Positions 20,895 through 28,255 of a stretch of 64,000 nucleotides of DNA are shown piece after piece. Location of the stretch: positions 744,001 to 808,000 of the forward strand of contig NZ_VTOU01000003.1 in assembly GCF_008274695.1 (NCBI RefSeq), given 5' to 3'. The notes under the pieces were generated by a model. The model worked only from the letters and a program-made list of their open reading frames with translations, was not told the DNA's origin and searched no databases. This DNA comes from Sphingomonas montanisoli. GTDB lineage: Bacteria > Pseudomonadota > Alphaproteobacteria > Sphingomonadales > Sphingomonadaceae. The position numbers were made by a program, and so were the translations under genes. The first letter of the stretch is position 1; every line of letters starts with the position of its first letter.

Positions 20895-21436
20895 GCGTCG
20901 CGGCTCACCTCCACCGCGCCCAGCGAGGCGAGGTGATCGGTGATGAACTGGCAATCGAGCAGCTGGAATCCACCCACCCGCATCCGTGCGACCAGGTGCG
21001 CGAGCGCGACCTTCGACGCATCGCTCTCCCGACTGAACATGCTTTCGCCGAAGAAGGCGCGGCCGAGCGTGACGCCGTAGAGCCCGCCCACCAGCCGCCC
21101 GTCGCGCCACGTCTCGATCGAATGGGCATGGCCGCGCCTGTGGAGATCGGCATAGGCCGTCTCGATCGCGGAGTTGATCCAGGTATCGGGTCGCCCGGCG
21201 GTGCTCTGCGCGCACATCGCGACGACCTCGGCAAAAGCGCGATCGGCCGTGATCGTGAAGCGATCCGATCGCAGTGTCTTGGCGAGCGAACGCGACAGGC
21301 GAAAGCCGTCGAGGGGCAGGACGCCGCGCATCTTGGGTTCCACCCAGAATACGTCGTCGGCTCCCCGGCTGTCGGCCATGGGGAAGACGCCGATCGAATA
21401 GGCGCGCAACAGCAGCTCGGGGTCGATGACTTTCAT
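20720..21436 (-). CDS. aat: leucyl/phenylalanyl-tRNA-protein transferase
   Basis: 238-residue enzyme that adds Leu or Phe to the N terminus of proteins with Arg/Lys N termini, marking them for ClpS/ClpAP (N-degron pathway). Contains [59 protein letters not shown] and [18 protein letters not shown], all typical. The C-terminal 58 codons are read opposite the end of the DUF2155 gene. The end after about residue 200 ([12 protein letters not shown]...) is longer than in E. coli and is the part that lies in the overlap. Confidence 0.96.
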   Translation of the reverse strand: MKVIDPELLLRAYSIGVFPMADSRGADDVFWVEPKMRGVLPLDGFRLSRSLAKTLRSDRFTITADRAFAEVVAMCAQSTAGRPDTWINSAIETAYADLHRRGHAHSIETWRDGRLVGGLYGVTLGRAFFGESMFSRESDASKVALAHLVARMRVGGFQLLDCQFITDHLASLGAVEVSRDAYVALLDSALGVGAGASLSTGWAGADFFAIDGAVDPETRTVAGPISGCDIVQLLGQTS

Positions 21437-21513
21437 CCGGCTCCTTCGGAAAACAGCCTATCCGACTGCCGCGCGCAGGCCAATATGGTAGCGAAAGCAA
21501 AAGGGAGAGTTTG

Positions 21514-22047
21514 ATGCCGCCCTCGCTCACGCCGCAATCCATGACGATCGAAGCGATGCTCGACAAGGCCGCGCTCGAACAGCTCAACCTCACTTATTGT
21601 CACGCGGTCGACCGGCAGGATTATGCGCTGCTGCGCGCGCTCTATCACGACGATGCGACCGACGATCATGGGCCGATCTTTCGGGGTTCGGCCGACGACT
21701 ATGTCGCGTGGCTGCCTTCGATCCTGTCGAAATGGCAATTGTCGGCACACCGGCTGACCAACATGCTGTTCCTGATCGACGGCGATCGGGCCGAGGGTGA
21801 GGTGGCCTTCACCGCTTATCATCGCCATCGCGACGGGGAACGCGAATGGGTGGCGCATGGCCGCTATCTCGATCGCTACGCAAAACGCGACGGCATATGG
21901 CGCTACGCGCATCGATCGGTCGTGCTCGACTGGAACGAGAAAAGATCGGCGGTGCCCAGGCCCGAAGACGGCACCTTGCTCGGCGCGCCCGATGGCCGCG
22001 ATCCGATCTACGCGCAGCTACCGATGTTCGCCGCGCAGCGCGCTTAG
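21514..22047 (+). CDS. SnoaL/NTF2-fold protein
   Basis: 177-residue protein of the SnoaL_4 type: LDKAALEQLNLTYCHAVDRQDYALLRALYHDDATDDHG is the usual first part (given as LNLTYCHAVDRQDY and ALYHDDATDDH), followed by the four-stranded sheet with RLTNMLFLIDGDRAEGEVAF and RYAKRDGIWRYAHRSVVLDW. Such folds serve as small hydrolases, isomerases or ring-hydroxylating dioxygenase small subunits; nothing nearby indicates which. AAAGGGAGAG lies 5 bases before ATG 21514. A paralogue-like protein is encoded at 39017-39568. Confidence 0.85.
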   Translation: MPPSLTPQSMTIEAMLDKAALEQLNLTYCHAVDRQDYALLRALYHDDATDDHGPIFRGSADDYVAWLPSILSKWQLSAHRLTNMLFLIDGDRAEGEVAFTAYHRHRDGEREWVAHGRYLDRYAKRDGIWRYAHRSVVLDWNEKRSAVPRPEDGTLLGAPDGRDPIYAQLPMFAAQRA

Positions 22048-22048
22048 A

Positions 22049-22181
22049 TCCTCCCCCGGAGGGGGAGGGGGACCGGCGTAGCCGGTGGAGGGGTAGCTCT
22101 CCACAAACGATGCCCACCGTTGCCGGCCAATACCTCTCCACCACGCCTTCGGCGCGGTCCCCCTCTCCCTCCGGGAGAGGA
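22049..22181. repeat. 133-bp GC-rich palindromic intergenic repeat
   Basis: Imperfect inverted repeat: ends TCCTCCCCCGGAGGGGGAGG (22049 on) and the matching CCTCTCCCTCCGGGAGAGGA (to 22181); a second inner pair is GGTGGAGGGGTA / TACCTCTCCACC. It can form a long hairpin, lies right after the stop codon of the SnoaL-like gene and just before the 3' end of a convergent gene, and could act as a bidirectional terminator. Similar in style to the element at 44232-44357. Confidence 0.75.
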
Positions 22182-22190
22182 GCTGCGATG

Positions 22191-22583
22191 TCAGGGCTTC
22201 TCGGCCGCGGCCTCTTCGCGATCGGCCTGGCGCTGGGCGCGCATGAAATCCTGGAACTGGCGGAAGCAGCCGGTCTGCCCGTTCGATCCGATCGGCGAGC
22301 AGCTGTTGGGCAGCCCCTGCTTGCTGACGACGTCCATCGTGCGGGCGCGCGCGACCCAGCTTTCGGCGGGCGCCTGATCCTTCTTGCGTTTGTCGCGCAA
22401 CGCCTTGGGGATGCGGTAGCGTTCGCTTTCGGGCTGGCGCGCGCAGACGACGATCTCGTCATCCTTGCTGCGTGGGCACGGATCGTTGCCGAACACGACG
22501 AGGGTCGAGATCTGCGCCGGCGGGGGTTCGGGCGCGACGGCCGGTACCGCAGCGGCGGCCATCAGGAGGGGGAGGATCAGCAT
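22191..22583 (-). CDS. secreted hypothetical protein, tandem paralogue 2
   Basis: 130 residues; signal peptide about 1-19 (MLILPLLMAAAAVPAVAPEP). Not recognised as a named family. The core EIVVCARQPESERYRIPKALR and the later CSPIG...GC are shared with the neighbour at 22642-23034, to which it is clearly paralogous. Three to four Cys suggest disulfides in the periplasm. Start 22583 was chosen for the signal peptide; an open frame continues upstream over the neighbour. Confidence 0.75.
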   Translation of the reverse strand: MLILPLLMAAAAVPAVAPEPPPAQISTLVVFGNDPCPRSKDDEIVVCARQPESERYRIPKALRDKRKKDQAPAESWVARARTMDVVSKQGLPNSCSPIGSNGQTGCFRQFQDFMRAQRQADREEAAAEKP

Positions 22584-22641
22584 GATCGAGGCGGTGCGCC
22601 CGGACGGCTTTCGCGGATATGAACGCCCGGAACCCTGAAGG

Positions 22642-23034
22642 TCAGAACTTGATCCCGCACTTCTTGCCGTCGGCCTTGTCTTCGTCGCACGCCTTGCGGG
22701 CCAGTTCGCGGACGCACCCGTTGGCGCCGCCGGGGCCGATCGGCGAACAGCTGGTGACGCCGGTCTTTCCGACATATTCGAGGCTGCTCGCGCGGTCGCC
22801 CCACGTCTCGTTCGCGCGCGAATCGGATTTGCGCAATTCCTCGGGGATCCGGTAGCGCTCGCTCTCGGGCTTGCGCGAACAGACGACGATCTCCTCGCCG
22901 CCGCTGGTCGGGCATTTGTCGGACCCGTAGATCACCAGGACCCGCTCGCTGCGTTGTGCGGCCGCGGGCGCCGTCAGCGCAGGGAGCGACAGCGCGATCA
23001 GGAGCGCCGGGGCAAAAGCACGAACCATCTTCAT
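22642..23034 (-). CDS. secreted hypothetical protein, tandem paralogue 1
   Basis: 130 residues; signal peptide about 1-26 ending PAAAQ. Same length and core as its downstream neighbour: EIVVCSRKPESERYRIPEEL, then TSCSPIG and GC. Two starts 9 bases apart are possible (23043, 23034); 23034 is preferred because AGG then lies 9 bases upstream. Such proteins are common and often multi-copy in sphingomonads; their role is not known to me. Lies 29 bases after coq7 and may be cotranscribed with it. Confidence 0.75.
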   Translation of the reverse strand: MKMVRAFAPALLIALSLPALTAPAAAQRSERVLVIYGSDKCPTSGGEEIVVCSRKPESERYRIPEELRKSDSRANETWGDRASSLEYVGKTGVTSCSPIGPGGANGCVRELARKACDEDKADGKKCGIKF

Positions 23035-23063
23035 CGGCGTCATCCTAAGCTGCTGCGCTGTCT

Positions 23064-23567
23064 CTATATGTGCCGCGACAGGCCGATGGCAATGCGGCAA
23101 CCGAGCCTGATCGCTCCCGATAAAAGCGGAAAAGCCGGCGCTTGTTCCGCGCCATTGGCGATCGCCGTTTCGCGATGTTCGACCTCCTCGGCGCGAAACT
23201 CGGCGATGACATCGGACAATTCGGGGTCAGAATCGCCCAGCCGATCGAGCTGCTCGCCATAATGGCGATCGATCTCGGTCTCGATCGCTGCGGTGCAGGC
23301 CATCGCCGCCTCCGGTCCGATCAAGGCGGTCGCGGCGCCCAGCGCGAAGCCGGCGACGCCCCAGATCGGCTGCAGCAAAGTCGGCCGCACGCCCCGTTCG
23401 GCGATCAGCGCGTCGAAACGCTCGCGGTGGATCTCTTCCTGCGCCGCCATGCGCGCGATCGCGCCGGCCTTGGGGTGGCGACCGCCCATGATCGCGAGCT
23501 GGCCGGCATAGATGCGGGTCGCGCCATATTCGCCGGCCTGATCGACGCGGATAATCTCGTCTTTCAA
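23064..23567 (-). CDS. coq7: demethoxyubiquinone hydroxylase (COQ7/CAT5)
   Basis: 167-residue diiron monooxygenase for the last hydroxylation in ubiquinone synthesis. All ligand motifs are present: RVDQAGEYGATRIYAGQ, AAQEEIHRERF, AAIETEIDRHYGEQL and FRAEEVEHRE. The best start is TTG 23567: it is preceded by GGAGGGGG at 5-6 bases and overlaps the dsbB stop codon as TTGA; no ATG or GTG start fits as well (one in-frame GTG is 4 codons upstream). It gives the short N terminus usual for bacterial COQ7. Cotranscribed and translationally coupled with dsbB. Confidence 0.93.
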   Translation of the reverse strand: MKDEIIRVDQAGEYGATRIYAGQLAIMGGRHPKAGAIARMAAQEEIHRERFDALIAERGVRPTLLQPIWGVAGFALGAATALIGPEAAMACTAAIETEIDRHYGEQLDRLGDSDPELSDVIAEFRAEEVEHRETAIANGAEQAPAFPLLSGAIRLGCRIAIGLSRHI

Positions 23568-24031
23568 CGCCCCCTCCACCAATATGCGATGCCGAGCCCG
23601 CCGAGGATCGAGATCATCGCGTTGAAGCCGGCCAGCGAAATCCCGAACAAGGTCCATTGTGCCTGATCGCACTGAATCATCGGCGTCGCCATGATCTGCG
23701 CGAGCATGTCGGCGTGCGATCCGCTCGCTATCGTCGCGGCGCACCGCGTGATCCCCGGCCACCAATGATATTCGACACCCGCGTGGAACACGCCGATCCC
23801 CCCGCTGACCAGCACCGCCACCAGCGCCAGCGCGACAAGAGCGCGGCCGAGTTTAGCGGGGACGAGGAAAGCGAGGAGCGCGAGGCCGATCGCCGTATAA
23901 TGCGGCCAGCGCTGCCAGTGGCACATCTCGCACGGAAACAGATGGCCGATATATTGCGAACCGAGCGCGCCGGCCATCAGCGCAGCGGGCAGCAACAGGG
24001 TGGCGAGGCGCGCCTTGGCGAACGGGGTCAT
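23564..24031 (-). CDS. dsbB: disulfide bond formation protein DsbB
   Basis: 155-residue inner-membrane protein with four helices that passes electrons from DsbA to ubiquinone. CEMC (Cys34-Cys37) in the first periplasmic loop with CHWQRWPHY, and a second Cys pair (TRCAAT and MIQCDQ) in the second loop, are the four catalytic cysteines. Overlaps coq7 by four bases (TTGA), a sensible pairing since both act with ubiquinone. Confidence 0.93.
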   Translation of the reverse strand: MTPFAKARLATLLLPAALMAGALGSQYIGHLFPCEMCHWQRWPHYTAIGLALLAFLVPAKLGRALVALALVAVLVSGGIGVFHAGVEYHWWPGITRCAATIASGSHADMLAQIMATPMIQCDQAQWTLFGISLAGFNAMISILGGLGIAYWWRGR

Positions 24032-24060
24032 GGGAAGGGTATAGAAGCCCGCGCCACCAA

Positions 24061-24091
24061 AAATAAGCCCCTCCCTTGCAAGGGAGGGGCT
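24061..24091 (-). terminator. rho-independent terminator of the ctpA unit
   Basis: A 26-bp perfect palindrome (24066-24091, AGCCCCTCCCTTGCAAGG...) followed on the minus strand by TTATTTTT. It ends the nadD-to-ctpA transcript 9 bases after the ctpA stop and separates it from dsbB. Confidence 0.92.
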
Positions 24092-24099
24092 GTGATTTT

Positions 24100-25443
24100 T
24101 CAGCGTGCGCCCGTGCGGGCGCCCGCCATCGCCGTCTTGAGCGCGGGCTGCGTCATGCGGGCGATCGTCTTGACCGCATAATCGAGCTGGAAGTCCTCGA
24201 CGCCGTCCTTCTTGAGCTGATCGGCGGTCAGGATGAAGCGTGGATCGGGCTTGCCGTCATCCTCGAGCACCTTGTCGTCGACCTTCGCCTCGTTGATCAG
24301 GTGGCGGCGCAGATCGGCTTCGCGCAGGCGCGGGCGATCCTTGTAATCGGCGTCGGTCAGCTGTGGTACGCGGATGTCGGGATCGATCCCGCCTTCCTGC
24401 ACCGAACGACCCGACGGCGTGAAGTAGCGCGCCGTCGTGAGCTTGAGCGCGGTATCGTCCGACAGTTCGAGCACGGTCTGCACCGAACCCTTGCCGAAGC
24501 TGCGATCCCCCATCACCAGCGCGCGCTTGTGGTCCTGCAGCGCGCCCGCGACGATTTCGGCCGCCGAGGCCGATCCCGCATCGACCAGCACGATGATCGG
24601 CAGGCCATGGGCCAGATCGCCCGGCGTGGCGAAGCGGCGCTCGATATCGGTCTTCTCGCGCCCGCGCTGCGAGACGATCTCGCCGCGTTCCAGGAAGATG
24701 TCCGACACGTCGATCGCCTGATCGAGCAGGCCACCGGGGTTCGATCGCAGATCGACGACATAGCCCAGCGGGTCGTGGCCGACCGTCTTCTGGATACCCA
24801 TGATCGCCGCGCGCACCGAATCGCCGGTGTTCGAGTTGACGAAGGTGTTGATGTTGATGATGCCGACGCCGTTCTTGACCTCCCACTTGACCGGCTTGAG
24901 CTGGATCAGCTCCCGGGTCAGCGAGACATCGAACGGCTTGTCGCGGCCGGGGCGCACGATCGTCAGCGTGATCTTGCTGCCCGGCTTGCCGCGCATCTGA
25001 TCGACCGCCTCGTCGAGCGTACCGCCATAAAGCAGGTTGCTGTTCAGATGGGTGATATAGTCGCCCGCCTTCAGCCCCGCCTTCCACGCCGGCGTATCTT
25101 CCTGCGGGGTCATGATCTTGACCGCGCCGTCCTCCATCGTGACCGACAGGCCCAGGCCGCCATAGGCGCCCTGCGTCTGGGTGCGCATGTTCTGGCGATC
25201 GCGGACGTCGAGATAGGAGCTGTGCGGATCGAGGCTGGCGAGCATGCCGTCGATCGCGCCCTTGATGAGCTTACGATCGTCGACCTTGTCGACATAATCG
25301 GAACGGACTCGTTCGAACACCGACATGAACTGATCCAGTTCCTTGTAGGTGTTCATATCCACCGCGCCGATCGCAGGCGCGAGCGTGGCGACCATCGCAC
25401 CGGCACCGAAAAGACCCAAACTACGCAACAGGCTCTTGTTCAT
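24100..25443 (-). CDS. ctpA: C-terminal processing peptidase, S41 family
   Basis: 447-residue periplasmic serine protease. N-terminal membrane/signal segment (about 1-27, LRSLGLFGAGAMVATLAP), PDZ domain (about 85-170: GGLGLSVTMEDGAVKIMTP...PAWKAGLKAGDYI), then the tail-specific protease domain with DLRSNPGGLLDQAIDVSDIF and the catalytic region DAGSASAAEIVAGALQDHKR...GDRSFGKGSVQ, where the Ser and Lys of the dyad are found. Start 25443 was chosen for the signal. In this order after the envC-like gene the family is thought to trim peptidoglycan hydrolases or their regulators. Confidence 0.95.
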   Translation of the reverse strand: MNKSLLRSLGLFGAGAMVATLAPAIGAVDMNTYKELDQFMSVFERVRSDYVDKVDDRKLIKGAIDGMLASLDPHSSYLDVRDRQNMRTQTQGAYGGLGLSVTMEDGAVKIMTPQEDTPAWKAGLKAGDYITHLNSNLLYGGTLDEAVDQMRGKPGSKITLTIVRPGRDKPFDVSLTRELIQLKPVKWEVKNGVGIININTFVNSNTGDSVRAAIMGIQKTVGHDPLGYVVDLRSNPGGLLDQAIDVSDIFLERGEIVSQRGREKTDIERRFATPGDLAHGLPIIVLVDAGSASAAEIVAGALQDHKRALVMGDRSFGKGSVQTVLELSDDTALKLTTARYFTPSGRSVQEGGIDPDIRVPQLTDADYKDRPRLREADLRRHLINEAKVDDKVLEDDGKPDPRFILTADQLKKDGVEDFQLDYAVKTIARMTQPALKTAMAGARTGAR

Positions 25444-25572
25444 CAGCTTTGTCGTCCAAGCATGAGGAAACGACGATGCTACCGCATCTCGACGTTCACG
25501 CAAATAACATGCGAACCTTGACCAGACATTGCACATTGCGACGAAGATCAGACTTTCGGTGGATATGCGCCG

Positions 25573-26757
25573 TCACCGCGCCAGCAGCGGCACGATATCG
25601 ATGGGCGTTCCGCTGTGCCGCAGTTCCACGCCCACCCGCGGATCGGCGCCGTCGGCCGTGCCCAGCGGGCTGCCCTGCAGCACCGACAGGCCCGGCCGGA
25701 TCGCCGCAACGCGCAGACCGGTGACCAGCGTCGCCCAGCCATCATTGTGGTCGATGATGACGATGCCGGCATAGCCCCGGAACGGCCCCGCATAAGCGAT
25801 GCGCCCGGCAGCCGGCGCCACGACCTGCGCGGCGCGCGCGGTGGCGAGGGTGATGCCACGCGCCCGAACGCCCGAATCGCCTATCTCCCCCATGCCCGAG
25901 ACCAGCCGGCCGATCACCGGCAGGCGATAAGGCGGGGCGGCCGAGACGCCTTCCTGCATCAGCGTATCGGGCGCGGTCGCGACCCGCCCGGGCACATTCG
26001 GCCGCAGGATCGGGCCGGACAGGTTCGTCAGCCGATCGCGCACGTCGGATTGCTCGCCCAAAGTCTCGATCAGCTGGGCGATGTCGTGCGCCTTCTCGCC
26101 CATCGCCAGCACGCGATCCTGCTGGACCATTGCGCCGTCGACCAGCCCCTGCTGCTGCTGACGCTGGACCGCTTCGAGCCGGGCGAGCGCGGTGCGACGG
26201 ATGGCTAGCTGTTCGCGATCGTGGCGCAGATCGGCGACGGCGGCATCGGCGCGGCGACGCAAGGCATCGGCCCGTGCCACTTCTGCGCGCAGCCCGGCGG
26301 TGCGTTCGCGGATCACCGGCAGGGTCGAGCCGAGCAGCGCACGGACATGGATCAAATCGTCGACCGATCCGGGCTGGACGAGCGCGAGCGCGGCGGGCCG
26401 GCGCGCCATCGTCTGCAAGGCGGCTGTCAACCGCACGACCGGCCCCTGCCGTTCGGCGAGCCGGGCGCGCTGGATCGCGCGAAGCCGATCGATCAACGCG
26501 ACGCGGCCCTTCGCCGCCTCGATCCGCGCCTCGGCGGCCTGGATCGCGGCGGCGGCCGCGACCTGATCGGCTTGCGATCGTTCGGCCGCCTTGCCCATCG
26601 CCTTGGCCTGCGCATCGAGATCGGCGGCGCGCCGCTCGGCCGCCTTCGCCGACGCCTGCGCCCTCACCAACGCGCGCTGCTGTGCGACCACCGTGGGATC
26701 GGCGGCGCACAGGAGGAAGGGCGCGAGTGCCCCGGCGAAAAGCGCCCTAGCCCTCAC
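25573..26757 (-). CDS. envC: EnvC-like murein hydrolase activator (degenerate LytM)
   Basis: 394-residue periplasmic protein: signal peptide (about 1-18), a long coiled-coil (about 22-245, Ala/Arg/Gln-rich heptads), then a LytM/M23 domain (about 280-392). The zinc-site motifs of active M23 enzymes (HxxxD and HxH) are missing: the corresponding parts read RARGITL and VGVELRHSG. That is the pattern of EnvC, which activates amidases rather than cutting peptidoglycan. The start is GTG 26757, inside the end of rlmH (11-base overlap). In a nadD-rsfS-rlmH-envC-ctpA block, the standard alphaproteobacterial order. Confidence 0.88.
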   Translation of the reverse strand: MRARALFAGALAPFLLCAADPTVVAQQRALVRAQASAKAAERRAADLDAQAKAMGKAAERSQADQVAAAAAIQAAEARIEAAKGRVALIDRLRAIQRARLAERQGPVVRLTAALQTMARRPAALALVQPGSVDDLIHVRALLGSTLPVIRERTAGLRAEVARADALRRRADAAVADLRHDREQLAIRRTALARLEAVQRQQQQGLVDGAMVQQDRVLAMGEKAHDIAQLIETLGEQSDVRDRLTNLSGPILRPNVPGRVATAPDTLMQEGVSAAPPYRLPVIGRLVSGMGEIGDSGVRARGITLATARAAQVVAPAAGRIAYAGPFRGYAGIVIIDHNDGWATLVTGLRVAAIRPGLSVLQGSPLGTADGADPRVGVELRHSGTPIDIVPLLAR

Positions 26758-27169
26758 GGTGATAGGGATGTCCGGCGAGGATGCTGGTCGCGCGCCACAA
26801 TTGTTCGGCGAGCATCGCGCGCGCCATCATGTGTGGCCACGTCATGCGCCCGAAGGCGATCAGCAGGTCGGCGCCGTCGCGCTGCGAATCGTCGAACCCG
26901 TCTGCCGCGCCGATCAGGAAGCGCACCTCGCGCCGCCCGTCGTCGCGCCAGCGGCCCAATTTTTCCGCGAATGTGGTGGAGGGCAGCTGATCGCCCTTCT
27001 CGTCGAGCATCACCAGCACGGTGCCCGGCGCGCGATCGGGCATCTTGCCGCCGGTATCGGGCAGCTCGGTGATGCGGGTCGGCCAGCCGATGCGCTTCAT
27101 ATAGCGATCGACCAGATCCGCCTCCGGGCTGCGCCCGATGCGCCCGCGCGCGACGATATGCAGCAGCAC
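26747..27169 (-). CDS. rlmH: 23S rRNA m3Psi1915 methyltransferase RlmH
   Basis: 140-residue SPOUT methyltransferase acting on pseudouridine 1915 of 23S rRNA. VLVMLDEKGDQLPSTTFAEKL, FLIGAADGFDD and the C-terminal knot MMARAMLAEQLWRATSILAGHPYHRE are the conserved parts. Its end overlaps the GTG start of the envC-like gene by 11 bases. Confidence 0.97.
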   Translation of the reverse strand: MLLHIVARGRIGRSPEADLVDRYMKRIGWPTRITELPDTGGKMPDRAPGTVLVMLDEKGDQLPSTTFAEKLGRWRDDGRREVRFLIGAADGFDDSQRDGADLLIAFGRMTWPHMMARAMLAEQLWRATSILAGHPYHREG

Positions 27170-27205
27170 GGGCGCGTCAGAGCCAGAAAACGAACGGCCT
27201 GCGGA

Positions 27206-27601
27206 TCAGGCTTGCGCCATCGTGGAGGCCGGCGCGTCGCCGAAATTCCACATCCGTTCGAGATTGTAGAAGCTGCGCACTTCCGGACGGAACAGATGGA
27301 CGATGATGTCGCCGGCGTCGATCAGCACCCAGTCCGCGGTCGGCAGACCTTCGATCCGCACGGCTCGGCCGGTCATCTGCTTGATCTTGTCGGCCAGTTT
27401 GGTCGCCATCGACGCGACCTGACGCGTCGAACGGCCGCTGGCGATCACCATATGATCGGCGATCGACGACTTGCCCGCCAACGGGATGGTCACCGTTTCC
27501 ACGGCCTGGTCGTCATCGAGCGACTGGAGCACCATCTGGTGCAGCGCTTCGATCGGGTCGGCATCGTGAGCTTGGGGCTCGATGCTACTTTGGGCGGTCA
27601 A
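27206..27601 (-). CDS. rsfS: ribosome silencing factor RsfS
   Basis: 131-residue RsfS (Iojap) that binds L14 and keeps ribosomal subunits apart under starvation. Seen: AVETVTIPLAGKSSIADHMVIASG, STRQVASMATKLADK (both shortened) and EGLPTADWVLIDAGDIIVHLF. The start is TTG 27601: AGGAGG lies 6 bases before it, and it overlaps the nadD stop codon as TTGA; no upstream ATG is in frame within the gene boundary. Coupled to nadD. Confidence 0.93.
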   Translation of the reverse strand: MTAQSSIEPQAHDADPIEALHQMVLQSLDDDQAVETVTIPLAGKSSIADHMVIASGRSTRQVASMATKLADKIKQMTGRAVRIEGLPTADWVLIDAGDIIVHLFRPEVRSFYNLERMWNFGDAPASTMAQA

Positions 27602-28245
27602 TGTGCCTCCTGATGTACCGGGATCGACGGCGCGGCGGCACCGTCGGGACCCTTCTGGTTATATGACAAGTGCCAGCGCGGGTTGGCCGCCCTCAACTGC
27701 GTCGCCGACGCCGGATCGGGATAGAAGCGCAACAACACGAGCGCGGGCGGACTCCATGTCGTCCACTGCCTTGCCTGACTTGCGGGCCGGACGAAGCGCC
27801 GCAGCCAACCCATCGCTCTCGATGCGCGGGCAGGGCCATCATACTCCGGTCGGGCCACCACGGCAATGGTGACCGTCCGCGCGATAACCCGCCAATCGCG
27901 CCAGCGGTGGAACTGGACAAGGTTGTCCGCCCCCATGATCCAGACGAATCGGCGATTGGGGTAACGGCGCACCAGCTTTTTCAGCGTATCCGCGGTGTAA
28001 CGGGTGCCCAGCCGCGCCTCGATCGTGGTCGGGCGGATCCGCGCGCGCGCGGCCATCCTGCGGGCCGAGGCATAGCGCGCGGCCATCGGCGCCATGTCGG
28101 GCACGCCGGCCTTCAGCGGATTGCCGGGAGAGACGAGCCACCACACCTCGTCCAGCCCCATCGCGTCGAGCGCGTGGAGGCTGATATGCCGATGGCCATG
28201 ATGGGCGGGGTTGAAGCTGCCGCCCAGCAATCCCGTGCGAATCAT
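27598..28245 (-). CDS. nadD: nicotinate-nucleotide adenylyltransferase
   Basis: 215-residue enzyme of NAD synthesis (nicotinate mononucleotide + ATP to deamido-NAD). Starts with the nucleotidyltransferase signature GLLGGSFNPAHHGHRHIS; WWLVSPGNPLK, TADTLKKL, FVWIMGADNL and the C-terminal RFYPDPASATQLR are as expected (ISSTxIR-type end altered to SATQLR). First gene of the block that continues with rsfS; 10 bases downstream of the OPT transporter gene. Confidence 0.95.
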   Translation of the reverse strand: MIRTGLLGGSFNPAHHGHRHISLHALDAMGLDEVWWLVSPGNPLKAGVPDMAPMAARYASARRMAARARIRPTTIEARLGTRYTADTLKKLVRRYPNRRFVWIMGADNLVQFHRWRDWRVIARTVTIAVVARPEYDGPARASRAMGWLRRFVRPASQARQWTTWSPPALVLLRFYPDPASATQLRAANPRWHLSYNQKGPDGAAAPSIPVHQEAH

Positions 28246-28255
28246 CGGCGCGCGA

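Noticed and set aside
22049-22181. CRISPR-like or rho-independent array of short repeats
   Set aside because: It is one inverted repeat, not a series of direct repeats with spacers.
24076-25521. 481-residue frame opposite ctpA
   Set aside because: Antisense shadow of the S41 protease gene.
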